Shown here in pieces: positions 17,394 through 26,342 of a stretch of DNA of 64,000 nt. Location: NCBI GenBank assembly GCA_947447465.1, contig CANFKE010000002.1, positions 141,751-205,750 on the forward strand, in the 5' to 3' direction. The notes under the pieces were generated by a model. That model was not told the origin of the DNA and did not search any database. It saw only the letters and a list, made by a program, of their open reading frames with translations. The translations under genes were made by a program, and so were the position numbers. This stretch comes from Chitinophagaceae bacterium (GTDB lineage: Bacteria; Bacteroidota; Bacteroidia; Chitinophagales; Chitinophagaceae). Positions within the stretch are counted from its first letter, which is position 1. Each line of letters opens with the position of its first letter.

Positions 17394-18380
17394 TTAAAGA
17401 GATGAGGCCCTGTTTAATCTGTCGTTTATTGATCTGCCTATGCCTTCATCCGGCAGTCTTTTGACTATTATAATATCATATCCGGCGGCATCCATAATAT
17501 GCATTGCGGAGTATAAGTTGTGTGCGATCAAACTCATATTTTTTGTCTCTCCTAAAATTATCTGATGTTCGTATGGCAGTAGTTGACTGTAGCTATCATA
17601 GGTCAATAGGCCGATTTTTTTGCCGGTATATTGAGTCAAAGCGTCCTCAATATTTTGGGTCAGCAAAAGCGGTGTTCTTGGTGAATAGTGTTTTTTCAAC
17701 ATGCCCGGAGCAACAATGTCTTTTGTATTTGAATTCAGGATTACTTTACCCACAACAGCTTCCAGCTCTGCAATGGTTATAGACCCTAAGCGATAAACAA
17801 CAGTTTCATGTTCTTTAAAGCCGATAATCGTTGATTCTATCCCCGCTTTGCATTTGCCGCCATCCAATATATAAGGTATTTTACCACCCATTTGATCATA
17901 CACATGTTGTGCTGTTGTAGGACTTATGTAGCCAAAAGGGTTTGCGCTGGGAGCAGCTAACGGATAATCCAGTTGCTTTAATAAATTGTTTGCAATAGGG
18001 TGGGCAGGTAATCTGATCGCAACATTTGGCAAACCGGAGGTGACCATGTCGGGTATCAATTTCTTTTTAGGAAGTAAGATCGTTAATGGACCGGGCATGA
18101 AGTTATCGATCAATAGTTTTGCCTGCTCATTAACGTCTTCAGCCAATTCATATATCCATTCTTTATTAGCTATATGAATGATCAATGGATTGGTGGCAGG
18201 TCTTTTTTTTGCAGAATAAACCTTTTTTATTGCCGGCTCACTAAATATGTTTGCTGCAAGGCCATACACAGTTTCTGTTGGTATCGCTACAATGTCTTCT
18301 TTGTCCAGGTAGTGCTTTGCAAGCAATATATCTGTGCCTGTTTCAGTATTGAATATCATGTCTTCACTTTTGTTTGTCAT
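17394..18380 (-). CDS. tsaC: L-threonylcarbamoyladenylate synthase (Sua5/YciO/YrdC family)
   Basis: 328 residues. The N-terminal YrdC domain (about 15-205) shows IPTETVYGLA, KKRPATNPLIIHI, the proline-rich FMPGPLTILLP and PSANPFGYISPT. A C-terminal Sua5 domain (about 220-328) is present, so this is the long Sua5 form. It makes threonylcarbamoyl-AMP from threonine, bicarbonate and ATP for t6A37 tRNA modification in the cytoplasm. The ATG at 18380 overlaps the upstream stop as ATGA, which decides the start against an in-frame TTG at 18389. It is the last gene of the icd-purK-purE run. Confidence 0.93.
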   Translation of the reverse strand: MTNKSEDMIFNTETGTDILLAKHYLDKEDIVAIPTETVYGLAANIFSEPAIKKVYSAKKRPATNPLIIHIANKEWIYELAEDVNEQAKLLIDNFMPGPLTILLPKKKLIPDMVTSGLPNVAIRLPAHPIANNLLKQLDYPLAAPSANPFGYISPTTAQHVYDQMGGKIPYILDGGKCKAGIESTIIGFKEHETVVYRLGSITIAELEAVVGKVILNSNTKDIVAPGMLKKHYSPRTPLLLTQNIEDALTQYTGKKIGLLTYDSYSQLLPYEHQIILGETKNMSLIAHNLYSAMHIMDAAGYDIIIVKRLPDEGIGRSINDRLNRASSL

Positions 18381-19234
18381 GGGTTGCAATAATCACAATA
18401 CATAGGGTCTTCATATGCTCTGCCGGCAGGGTATTTTCTTTCTACCCTGTGTTCACATCGTTGGCATTCATAAACATATGAATAGGTGCTTTTGGTCGGA
18501 GATCCACATATCTTGCAAGGTAGTCCTGCCCTTACAACCTTTACATCAAACCCGGGTAGCATACAATTCGGACACCCATTATATATAGTCTGTACAAGTT
18601 TGTGAGTAGCTTCTTGTATTATTTTTTGTCTGGAGGGGTTATTCATCGCCCTCATATCCGTCTCTATAAATACTGCTCCATATTTACTGAAGAATAATTC
18701 AAACTTTTCCTGAAGCATCTCCCAGGATGATATCCCTTTTATTATATCATCATTACTACTTTTTGATCTGCGAATGATAAGAGCATGAGAGGGAAATTGA
18801 ACTGTTGCAGCAAATTTTTTAGCATCGTGCCAATCTGTAAATGTATCTCCGGCAAAATTTGTATCGGTACTGATCAACCTTGTTTTTATTTCTATATTAT
18901 TTTTCAGATCCAGCAATACCAGTATCTCTTCGTCTGCCGAAGCAAAGAACATTGTAGGATGTGGTCCAAATGAACCTTCACTGGCAATTGCCACATCACA
19001 TCCTGTAAGCTCACACGCAGCAATACATTTTATTCTTCCGGCTTCAACAGGGTCAACAATTCGCTCTATCTCTCCACTGAAGGTGCCGTATTTATCAGTA
19101 TCGAAATTTGCAGGTACTACTATCTCTACACCTATTTCATTTTTAAGAATAGGACCTATTATTGCATCTTTACCATGCATAGTAGCAATGGCAACTTTTC
19201 TACCCGCGAAGTATTGCCTGATTGTAGCATTCAT
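18377..19234 (-). CDS. Conserved uncharacterised protein with C-terminal zinc ribbon (DUF6671-like)
   Basis: 285 residues. The N-terminal part has ATMHGKDAIIGPILKNEIG and a central SEGSFGPHP motif. The C-terminal 60 residues carry four Cys pairs (CPNCMLP, CKICGSP, CQRCEHR, CDYCNP) that should bind zinc. I think this matches the family called DUF6671, from memory. Its function is unknown. It starts 1 bp after the preceding small gene and overlaps tsaC by four bases, so it is co-expressed with purine and tRNA-modification genes. Confidence 0.75.
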   Translation of the reverse strand: MNATIRQYFAGRKVAIATMHGKDAIIGPILKNEIGVEIVVPANFDTDKYGTFSGEIERIVDPVEAGRIKCIAACELTGCDVAIASEGSFGPHPTMFFASADEEILVLLDLKNNIEIKTRLISTDTNFAGDTFTDWHDAKKFAATVQFPSHALIIRRSKSSNDDIIKGISSWEMLQEKFELFFSKYGAVFIETDMRAMNNPSRQKIIQEATHKLVQTIYNGCPNCMLPGFDVKVVRAGLPCKICGSPTKSTYSYVYECQRCEHRVERKYPAGRAYEDPMYCDYCNP

Positions 19235-19235
19235 A

Positions 19236-19499
19236 CTAATCCAGTAATGGTTCTACAACAATTATTGCATGAAGATTGACTATTTTGTCGCCTATCTTAT
19301 CCAAAGCCTTTTTAAGTTCTGCGGCTACTGTAACTCTTCTTTCTTCATCATATTGCAAATAATCTTCGGTAATGGTGCTCCCTTTGAAACTTTTTAATTC
19401 TATCTGAATTTTATCCTTTATTAAATTCATGATAAGTCCTTTAGCATGTTCAGACTGAAAGCTACCCTGTATCATCACGATCTCGTTTTGTTGTGTCAT
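19236..19499 (-). CDS. Small conserved hypothetical protein
   Basis: 87 residues, acidic and mixed alpha/beta, with no signal peptide or membrane segment. Codon use and tight packing (33 bp after purE, 1 bp before the zinc-ribbon gene) argue that it is real. I do not recognise the family. Confidence 0.6.
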   Translation of the reverse strand: MTQQNEIVMIQGSFQSEHAKGLIMNLIKDKIQIELKSFKGSTITEDYLQYDEERRVTVAAELKKALDKIGDKIVNLHAIIVVEPLLD

Positions 19500-19532
19500 T
19501 TGTTTGCATTTATGAGGTAAAGAATGTTATTC

Positions 19533-20030
19533 CTATGCTTTCCGACTTATATCTGTTTGCTGGCTTTTGACCTTCTCAACATTTTTTGCTTTTGCTTCCT
19601 TTAGCATATTCATGAGCCTGTCATCATGTATGGCCAACATTTGCACCGCCAGCAATCCTGCATTATGAGCTCCGTTTACAGCTACAGTAGCTACAGGTAT
19701 ATCATTAGGCATCTGCACTATAGACAGTAAAGAATCCCAACCATCCAGTGAATTGCTTGATTTTACCGGAACACCTATCACCGGTATTGTAGTAATAGCA
19801 GCTACCATCCCGGGCAAATGTGCTGATCCTCCGGCTCCGGCAATGATCACTTTCAGACCTCTTTCAAGGGCAGTATTGGCATAGTCAAACATAATTTGTG
19901 GACTACGGTGTGCTGAAATAACTGTGAATTCATAAGGGATCTTGTAGTGATCCAAAATATCAGCTGCCGGTTTCATGATGGCAGCATCAGAGCTGCTCCC
20001 CATTATTATTCCTATCATTGGTGGTTGCAT
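19533..20030 (-). CDS. purE: N5-carboxyaminoimidazole ribonucleotide mutase
   Basis: 165 residues, the usual class I PurE length. The substrate-binding GSSSD lies near residue 11, SAHRSP near 39 and [12 protein letters not shown] near 65. It converts N5-CAIR to CAIR in de novo purine synthesis, directly after PurK. The ATG at 20030 is four bases from the purK stop, so the pair is coupled. Confidence 0.96.
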   Translation of the reverse strand: MQPPMIGIIMGSSSDAAIMKPAADILDHYKIPYEFTVISAHRSPQIMFDYANTALERGLKVIIAGAGGSAHLPGMVAAITTIPVIGVPVKSSNSLDGWDSLLSIVQMPNDIPVATVAVNGAHNAGLLAVQMLAIHDDRLMNMLKEAKAKNVEKVKSQQTDISRKA

Positions 20031-20034
20031 TTTA

Positions 20035-21144
20035 TTAGTTTAAAATATTCTTAATAGCTGCTATTTGTGCAATTACTCCTTCAATATTGGGTTCGGTAAT
20101 TGTAATGTGACCTATCTTTCTGCCTATCTTACTATTGGTTTTTCCATAATAATGAACATGTACGCCGGGTCTGCTTATCATCCCCGACAGATCATATTGT
20201 TTGCCGGTCTCTATCAGATTTACTAGCCCTGCTTTGCCATTTAGTCGCGTATCTCCAAGTGGCATACCGGTAATTGCACGTATCAGTTGCTCATATTGCG
20301 ACGTTGCACATGCTTCTATTGTATGATGACCACTGTTATGTGGTCTGGGTGCTAGTTCATTTACCAGCAAAGTGCCATCTTCACAGACAAACATTTCTAT
20401 TGCCATGATTCCTACCAAAGACATTTCCGTAGCAATTTTTATAGCAATTTCATATGCTTGATTGGTGATCGACAAATCCAGATTGGCAGGACAGATCTGA
20501 AAGTCCAGCAGGTGTTTTTCAGGATTGAAAACCATCAGCGTTGGTTCATAATATTCAATAGCACCATCTTCGCCTCTGGCTACTATCACCGATATTTCAT
20601 GTTTTATCTTTGCTTTTTGCTCTAGTATCGATGGTCCGTCAAAAGCATTTTCAATGTCCGACTCAGTATGTAACATCATTACACCCTTACCATCATAGCC
20701 ATTTTTACGCATTTTCAAGCATGCAGGAAATCCTGAAACAAGACTATATAATTGCTCTTTATTGGGAACCGACACATAGGGTACTGTCGGGATATTATGC
20801 CTGATAAGAAATTCTTTTTGATCTTGTTTGTCTTGAATAATTTCTATTAGTTCAGGCGATGGGTGGATTTTCACGCCATTATCTCGTAAAAATTTCAACG
20901 CAGCAGTATTTACAGCTTCTTTTTCGATGGTCACTATATCGCATTGTTTACCAAATGCTACTACGTCTTCATAGATGTTAGGATCACCGCAGATAAATGA
21001 ATTGGTATATCTGGCTGCTGGTGCGTCAATATCTTTATCTAATACCGATATTTCCAGACCGAAATCGATCGCAGATCTTATAAGCATGGCGCCAAGTTGT
21101 CCGCCACCAAGTATGCCAATTCGAACTTTGTTATTGTGTATCAT
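20035..21144 (-). CDS. purK: N5-carboxyaminoimidazole ribonucleotide synthase
   Basis: 369 residues, an ATP-grasp enzyme. It has the N-terminal [12 protein letters not shown], the AIR-binding region, ATP-grasp [13 protein letters not shown] and the C-terminal [18 protein letters not shown] signature. It carboxylates AIR with ATP and bicarbonate to N5-CAIR, the substrate of the PurE encoded next. It lies 7 bp after icd. Confidence 0.96.
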   Translation of the reverse strand: MIHNNKVRIGILGGGQLGAMLIRSAIDFGLEISVLDKDIDAPAARYTNSFICGDPNIYEDVVAFGKQCDIVTIEKEAVNTAALKFLRDNGVKIHPSPELIEIIQDKQDQKEFLIRHNIPTVPYVSVPNKEQLYSLVSGFPACLKMRKNGYDGKGVMMLHTESDIENAFDGPSILEQKAKIKHEISVIVARGEDGAIEYYEPTLMVFNPEKHLLDFQICPANLDLSITNQAYEIAIKIATEMSLVGIMAIEMFVCEDGTLLVNELAPRPHNSGHHTIEACATSQYEQLIRAITGMPLGDTRLNGKAGLVNLIETGKQYDLSGMISRPGVHVHYYGKTNSKIGRKIGHITITEPNIEGVIAQIAAIKNILN

Positions 21145-21151
21145 ATGTGCA

Positions 21152-22603
21152 TTATTGTCCTTGTGCTAATGAATATGACTTAACACCTCCATACATCATT
21201 AACCATTCTATGGAGCATATTTTTATCGATTTCGAAATTTCCTTAGCAAGATCAAGTATTTCATCGGCAGATAATGATGGGGCACCGGGCTCTCTTTCTA
21301 TTCTCACTCTGTATTGATCCACGCAATCTGTAAGCAGAGAACCATCAGGATATACTTGCGTACCCCTGTTGCTGATCATGATCAAAGACATATTGTCTGG
21401 TAATTTATCTTTGAATTTGTGTGCTATAGCCTTTGGTTGTTCTGTGCTTTCTACAAAAAAGTCGGCACCATTTACAATTACCTCCCCTTTAGTTGGTGTA
21501 TGAAGTAGTTGATATTCTTCTCTTTTGCTTTGGTTGTTGATCAATGCATGTTCAGTAACATCTGTGCTGGTCGTGAGTTGCAGATTCTTTATTATCTGCT
21601 CAGAAAATTCTGTAGTATTCAGTTGCTTTTCTTTATCGGAGCCAAAATCTATTGTGTGGTATCCTTGTTGTAATGTAGTGAACAACGAATTTTCTATTGC
21701 GATCGCTTCATTGGTCATTCCAAGGTGTCTTAGCATCATGCAGCTGCTTATCAGCAAAGCTGTAGGGTTCGCTATATTCTTGCCTGCTATGTCGGGTGCT
21801 GAACCATGCACAGCTTCAAAGATGCATACATTATCTCCGATGTTAGCCGATGGTGCAAATCCCAGACCACCTACAAGCCCCGCGCAAAGGTCAGAAAGTA
21901 TATCTCCCTGTAGATTCGGCAAAACTATTACTTCAAAGTCGTTAGGACGAGCTACCAATTTCATGGCAAGATCATCAACTATGATATCATTTGCTATTAT
22001 TTCAGGATAGTCTTTTGCTACTTCATAAAAGCATTCCAGAAACAAGCCGTCTGTCATTTTCATTATGTTTGCCTTATGACCGCAGGTAACTTTTTTAGCA
22101 CCTTGTTTGCGTGCCATATCAAAGGTGTATTTGTGCACCTGCATAGAACCGGGACGTGTAATAAATCTGCGGCATAATGCTACGTCCTCTGTTAGCATAT
22201 GTTCTATTCCTCCGTAAGTATCCTCAATGTTTTCCCTTACCATGGTAATATCAATCGGGATGCCCGCCTTTGAGAACACAGTATCAACTCCGTTGAGCGA
22301 TTTGAATACTCGTTTATTGGCATATGTACTCCACATTTTACGTGCGGTCACATTTATACTCTTCATGCCTTTGCCTTTGGGTGTTTCCATCGGGCCTTTC
22401 AGCAATATGCCTAATTCTTCTATTTTGTTTTTTGCTTCCGGGGTCATTCCTGATGAATATCCTTTTTCATACCAGGTCTTTCCCATGTCCACCAATTCAT
22501 ATTCTAATGGTGCACCGGTAGCTTTGATTATTGACAGGGTAGCGTCCATTATTTCAGGACCAATTCCGTCTCCTTTTGCAACTGCTATTTTTATTTTTTT
22601 CAT
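21152..22603 (-). CDS. icd: Isocitrate dehydrogenase (NADP type, Thermus-like)
   Basis: 483 residues. The N-terminal 340 residues are a decarboxylating dehydrogenase fold: KGDGIGPEIM, SINVTARK with the substrate-binding Ser and Arg, REN-IEDTYGGIEH, and the nucleotide-binding EAVHGSAPDIAGKNIANPTA. A C-terminal extension of about 140 residues is typical of the long bacterial type seen in Thermus and Rickettsia. It converts isocitrate to 2-oxoglutarate in the TCA cycle. The cofactor is not certain from sequence alone. It heads a six-gene run ending in tsaC. A TACTTTTG box and a palindrome lie upstream. Confidence 0.92.
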   Translation of the reverse strand: MKKIKIAVAKGDGIGPEIMDATLSIIKATGAPLEYELVDMGKTWYEKGYSSGMTPEAKNKIEELGILLKGPMETPKGKGMKSINVTARKMWSTYANKRVFKSLNGVDTVFSKAGIPIDITMVRENIEDTYGGIEHMLTEDVALCRRFITRPGSMQVHKYTFDMARKQGAKKVTCGHKANIMKMTDGLFLECFYEVAKDYPEIIANDIIVDDLAMKLVARPNDFEVIVLPNLQGDILSDLCAGLVGGLGFAPSANIGDNVCIFEAVHGSAPDIAGKNIANPTALLISSCMMLRHLGMTNEAIAIENSLFTTLQQGYHTIDFGSDKEKQLNTTEFSEQIIKNLQLTTSTDVTEHALINNQSKREEYQLLHTPTKGEVIVNGADFFVESTEQPKAIAHKFKDKLPDNMSLIMISNRGTQVYPDGSLLTDCVDQYRVRIEREPGAPSLSADEILDLAKEISKSIKICSIEWLMMYGGVKSYSLAQGQ

Positions 22604-22647
22604 AATGGCCTTGATGTGTTTTTCAATTTTTTGTGCACATCACTTTG

Positions 22648-22655
22648 CAAAAGTA
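22648..22655 (-). promoter_or_regulatory. icd: -7 box (TACTTTTG) of the icd operon
   Basis: A TAnnTTTG match on the minus strand, 45 bp before the ATG at 22603. All six downstream genes are separated by at most 33 bp, so this is the likely promoter for the whole run. Confidence 0.6.
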
Positions 22656-22673
22656 ATAAAACTATTTTAATTG

Positions 22674-22690
22674 GTAGTAATACTATTATT
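22674..22690. promoter_or_regulatory. TAGTA-A-TACTA palindrome upstream of icd
   Basis: GGTAGTAATACTATTAT shares 14 consecutive bases (TAGTAATACTATTA) with the palindrome upstream of the exporter operon. It is centred about 29 bp upstream of the -7 box, the same spacing as there, where it would cover the -33 region. Confidence 0.45.
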
Positions 22691-22828
22691 TGTTGTTAAA
22701 AATATTTTATCAATCATTGTATAACAATAATCAATTCAGAAAATAAACACACTATCAAAAACATTATGTTGTCGGAATAGCTGTATAAAAACGATTAAAA
22801 TCGTAAGTTGCATGGAGGAGAATAGACT

Positions 22829-24097
22829 ATGTCAGCAAATAATACACCGCTAGCTGAGCGGGTAAGGCCACAGACACTGAATGATTTTATAGGACAAGAC
22901 CATCTTGTTGGTAAGGGTAAAGTATTGGAGCAGATAGTGCATGGCGGCAAAGCTCACTCTATAATCTTTTGGGGCCCTCCGGGTGTAGGGAAGACCACTC
23001 TTGCGCAGATCATCGCCCATTCACTCAATATGCCCTTTTTTACATTAAGTGCTATTGATAGCGGTGTAAAAGATGTTCGTGCAGTGATAGATTTGGCGCG
23101 TAAGGCAGGGCATGCGCTATTGTTTATAGACGAAATTCACAGATTCAATAAAGCACAGCAAGACAGTTTGTTAGGTGCAGTTGAAAAAGGTATCATTACT
23201 CTTATCGGAGCAACTACAGAAAATCCTTCTTTCGAGGTCATCGGTGCATTGCTCAGTCGTTGTCAGGTATATGTCCTTAATGCACTTAATGAAGACAATA
23301 TGATGGCACTGGTTCATCAGGCTATGGTCAGAGATAAGTGGCTTTCTGATCAACATATTCGTATCGATCAATGGGACGCATTGATCCAGCTAAGCGGAGG
23401 TGATGCGCGGCGGCTGCTCAATCTTACTGAACTCATTGCTGCATCCTTACCTGAAGGGGATAAAGTGTTTACCAATGTTAGGGTACAAGATATTGTGCAA
23501 AGGAAAATGGCTCTGTATGATAAGTCGGGAGAGCAGCACTATGATATAATTTCAGCTTTCATTAAGTCATTAAGGGGAAGCGATCCTAATGCGGCGGTCT
23601 ATTATCTCGCACGTATGATTGAAGGAGGGGAAGACCCTAAGTTCATAGCTCGCCGAATGATCATATTGGCCAGTGAAGATATAGGTAATGCAAACCCCAA
23701 TGCTTTATTGTTGGCAACCAGTTGTTTTCAGGCTGTTGAAATGATAGGGTATCCCGAATGCAGGATCATATTGTCACAATGTGCTACTTATCTTGCTTCT
23801 TCTGCAAAAAGCAATGCAGCATACATGGCTATCAACAAAGCACAGCAATTGGTCAGCAAGACCGGCGACCTTTCTGTTCCGTTGCACATTCGTAATGCGC
23901 CTACTGGCTTGATGAAAAACCTGGGCTACAGCAAAGGTTACGAATATGCTCATGACCATCCCGGAAATTTTGTTCAACAGGAATTTCTGCCCGATGAAAT
24001 TAGTGGTATGAAACTATATGATCCGGCAGATAATGCCGCCGAGTCGCGTATGCGTGAGTATTTACGCAACTGCTGGAAAGAGAAATATGGTTATTAA
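22829..24097 (+). CDS. rarA: Replication-associated recombination protein A (MgsA/WRNIP1 family AAA+ ATPase)
   Basis: 422 residues. Walker A is GPPGVGKTT (49-57) and Walker B is LLFIDEIHRF near 95. The sensor TTENPSFEV and the arginine-containing LSGGDARRLLNL follow, then the helical tetramerisation region with FIKSLRGSDPNAAVYYLARM. It acts at stalled replication forks. A good Shine-Dalgarno (GGAGGAG) lies 8 bp before the ATG, unusual in this window. It is divergent from icd. Confidence 0.94.
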   Translation: MSANNTPLAERVRPQTLNDFIGQDHLVGKGKVLEQIVHGGKAHSIIFWGPPGVGKTTLAQIIAHSLNMPFFTLSAIDSGVKDVRAVIDLARKAGHALLFIDEIHRFNKAQQDSLLGAVEKGIITLIGATTENPSFEVIGALLSRCQVYVLNALNEDNMMALVHQAMVRDKWLSDQHIRIDQWDALIQLSGGDARRLLNLTELIAASLPEGDKVFTNVRVQDIVQRKMALYDKSGEQHYDIISAFIKSLRGSDPNAAVYYLARMIEGGEDPKFIARRMIILASEDIGNANPNALLLATSCFQAVEMIGYPECRIILSQCATYLASSAKSNAAYMAINKAQQLVSKTGDLSVPLHIRNAPTGLMKNLGYSKGYEYAHDHPGNFVQQEFLPDEISGMKLYDPADNAAESRMREYLRNCWKEKYGY

Positions 24098-24290
24098 AGT
24101 TGTTTTATTTTTTATCAGAAGCAGGTATAGTTACGTGTATATAATATACCGTTTAGCTTCACCATTCTTTGTTCAAATTCAGACAAAACAACTTCATATA
24201 GCCCCATCCACCTACAATTATATCTTATCTACCGATAACCTGATATCCGGTTGCAATACATTCTCTTTCTTTGTATCCCAATTATAAAAT

Positions 24291-25271
24291 ATGTCTATTT
24301 TACAGCCTTCAAAGAAGATCGGAAATACTTATCAGAATCCAATCCCCACAATTCAAACCGATGGCGGATTTTTACCAATACTCTGGAAATATATTACGTC
24401 AAAAGAAGAAAGAGTACCAAAAATACCTATAGGTCCATTCCCGGTCAATATAAAACATTACGATACACCTTCCACTACAGGGCTTCGCATTACATGGATG
24501 GGACATTCCTCTTTGCTGATAGAGATAGATGGACGGAGATTCCTTACTGATCCTGTTATTGGAAGAGCATCTTTTTTGCAATCCGTTGGTCCCAAAAGGT
24601 TTTTTCCATATCCATTAGCATTACATCAGGCACCTGTGTTGGATGGCATCATTCTTTCTCATGATCATTACGATCATCTGGATATCTTAGCTATTAAACA
24701 ACTCATCAATAACCCGGCTCCTGTCTATTGCTCATTAGGCGTTGGTGCTCATCTTATTAAGTGGGGCATTGCCCCTGATAGGATCAATGAAATGGATTGG
24801 ATGCAAACGCTTTCCGTGGCCAACGATTGTACCATCACAGCTTTACCGGCACGTCACTTTTCTGGCAGAGGAATTACCAATCGCAACCAAACACTTTGGT
24901 CTTCATTTACGATCAAAGGCACTAAGCATAATATTTACTTCGGTGCAGATTCCGGCTGGCATCCGGGTTTTAAAGAAATTGGAGAGCAGTTTGGTCCATT
25001 CGACCTTACAATGCTTGAAGTCGGTGCTTCCGACCCATCTTGGCCGGACATTCACATGGGACCACATAAAGCTACTGATGCTCATCTTGCGCTCAATAGC
25101 AAATTAATGATGCCTATCCATTGGGGTACTTTTAATCTTGCGCTCCATGCATGGCGCGAACCTGTCGAAACGACCATTCAGCTCGCGGATAAAAAAGGTA
25201 TAAAACTATTCCTTCCCAAACCGGGAGCAGTTACTGAAGTAGAGGAGCACAACAGCAGTTGGTGGAAATAA
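24291..25271 (+). CDS. Metallo-beta-lactamase-fold hydrolase (NAPE-PLD/UlaG-like)
   Basis: 326 residues. The metal site HDHYDHLD is near residue 122, preceded by TWMGHSSLLIEIDGRRFLTDPV. Later metal ligands are in PARHFSGRG, FGADSGWHPGF and MPIHWGTFNLALHAW. The pattern is that of the NAPE-phospholipase D / RomA-like branch, often cell-envelope-associated hydrolases of phosphodiester or lactone substrates. There is no obvious signal peptide. The substrate cannot be told from sequence. The preceding 190 bp holds no gene. Confidence 0.85.
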   Translation: MSILQPSKKIGNTYQNPIPTIQTDGGFLPILWKYITSKEERVPKIPIGPFPVNIKHYDTPSTTGLRITWMGHSSLLIEIDGRRFLTDPVIGRASFLQSVGPKRFFPYPLALHQAPVLDGIILSHDHYDHLDILAIKQLINNPAPVYCSLGVGAHLIKWGIAPDRINEMDWMQTLSVANDCTITALPARHFSGRGITNRNQTLWSSFTIKGTKHNIYFGADSGWHPGFKEIGEQFGPFDLTMLEVGASDPSWPDIHMGPHKATDAHLALNSKLMMPIHWGTFNLALHAWREPVETTIQLADKKGIKLFLPKPGAVTEVEEHNSSWWK

Positions 25272-25496
25272 TATGCTTATCCTTATCCTTTAATTTTCAA
25301 TGATTTAATGTGGTTTTAGGTGTCTGATTTTCAAAAATCAATAGTTACTCATTGATAATAATATCATCATTTGTATCCCGGTTGTCCATCAGCCGGGATA
25401 CAACATTTATTGTACGACCTCTTTTTTAACTTTTATCTATTAAGTTTTAACTTCACGCTCCGCCCCATTTTATTATTTTTACATAAAATTCCGCAG

Positions 25497-26261
25497 TTGA
25501 GAATACACACCGAAAATTTGGTCAAGCAATACGGCAAGCGCACAGTGGTCAACCACGTGTCTTTCGAGGTAAGCCAGGGCGAGATAGTAGGATTGTTAGG
25601 TCCAAACGGTGCCGGCAAGACCACCTCTTTTTATCAGGTAGTTGGTCTGGTAAAGCCCGACAGTGGTCGTGTTTTTCTTGACGATGAAGATATTACTGCG
25701 CTCCCTATGTATAAAAGGGCGCAAAAAGGAATAGGTTATTTACCACAGGAAGCATCTATCTTTCGTAAACTATCTGTTGAAGATAACATCAGTTCCGTGT
25801 TGGAAATGACCAAGCTGACTAAAAAAGAGCAGTCCAATAAGTTAGAAGAATTACTGGATGAGTTCAGATTGGGGCATGTGCGTAAGAGTAATGGTGACGT
25901 ACTGAGCGGGGGAGAGCGCAGGCGCACCGAGATTGCCAGAGCATTAGCAGTAAACCCAAAGTTCATTTTGCTCGATGAGCCCTTTGCGGGTATCGATCCT
26001 ATTGCGGTAGAAGATATTCAGAGTATTGTAGCCACTTTGAAATTCAAAAATATTGGTATCCTTATTACTGACCACAATGTGCAGGAAACACTTTCTATTA
26101 CAGATAGGGCATATTTGCTATTTGAGGGAAAGATCTTAAAAGCCGGTACTGCCGAGGAATTGGCTGAAGATGAGCAGGTAAGAAAGGTTTACCTTGGTCA
26201 GAATTTCATTCTCAGAAGAAAGAACTATACCAATCATAATAATAATGTGAACGCATTATAG
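25497..26261 (+). CDS. lptB: LPS export ABC transporter ATP-binding protein
   Basis: About 254 residues from a TTG start at 25497 (reads [22 protein letters not shown]). It is chosen because family members begin at this point and no ATG is in frame upstream; the next in-frame candidate (TTG at 25371) adds 42 unrelated residues. Walker A is [13 protein letters not shown], the signature [15 protein letters not shown], Walker [14 protein letters not shown] and the H-loop ITDHNVQET. It powers LptFGC extraction of lipopolysaccharide from the inner membrane. The partners are not in the window. Confidence 0.92.
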   Translation: MRIHTENLVKQYGKRTVVNHVSFEVSQGEIVGLLGPNGAGKTTSFYQVVGLVKPDSGRVFLDDEDITALPMYKRAQKGIGYLPQEASIFRKLSVEDNISSVLEMTKLTKKEQSNKLEELLDEFRLGHVRKSNGDVLSGGERRRTEIARALAVNPKFILLDEPFAGIDPIAVEDIQSIVATLKFKNIGILITDHNVQETLSITDRAYLLFEGKILKAGTAEELAEDEQVRKVYLGQNFILRRKNYTNHNNNVNAL

Positions 26262-26342
26262 CTGACAGTTTAGATGAGCAGGATGATATGCTCAAGTATT
26301 TATCCGCTTACTTTTTAAAACAATTAATTTTTCTATCAACAC

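Noticed and set aside
25371..25496. Upstream extension of lptB by 42 residues
   Set aside because: The extension is hydrophobic and unlike the family, and family members start at the residue encoded at 25497.
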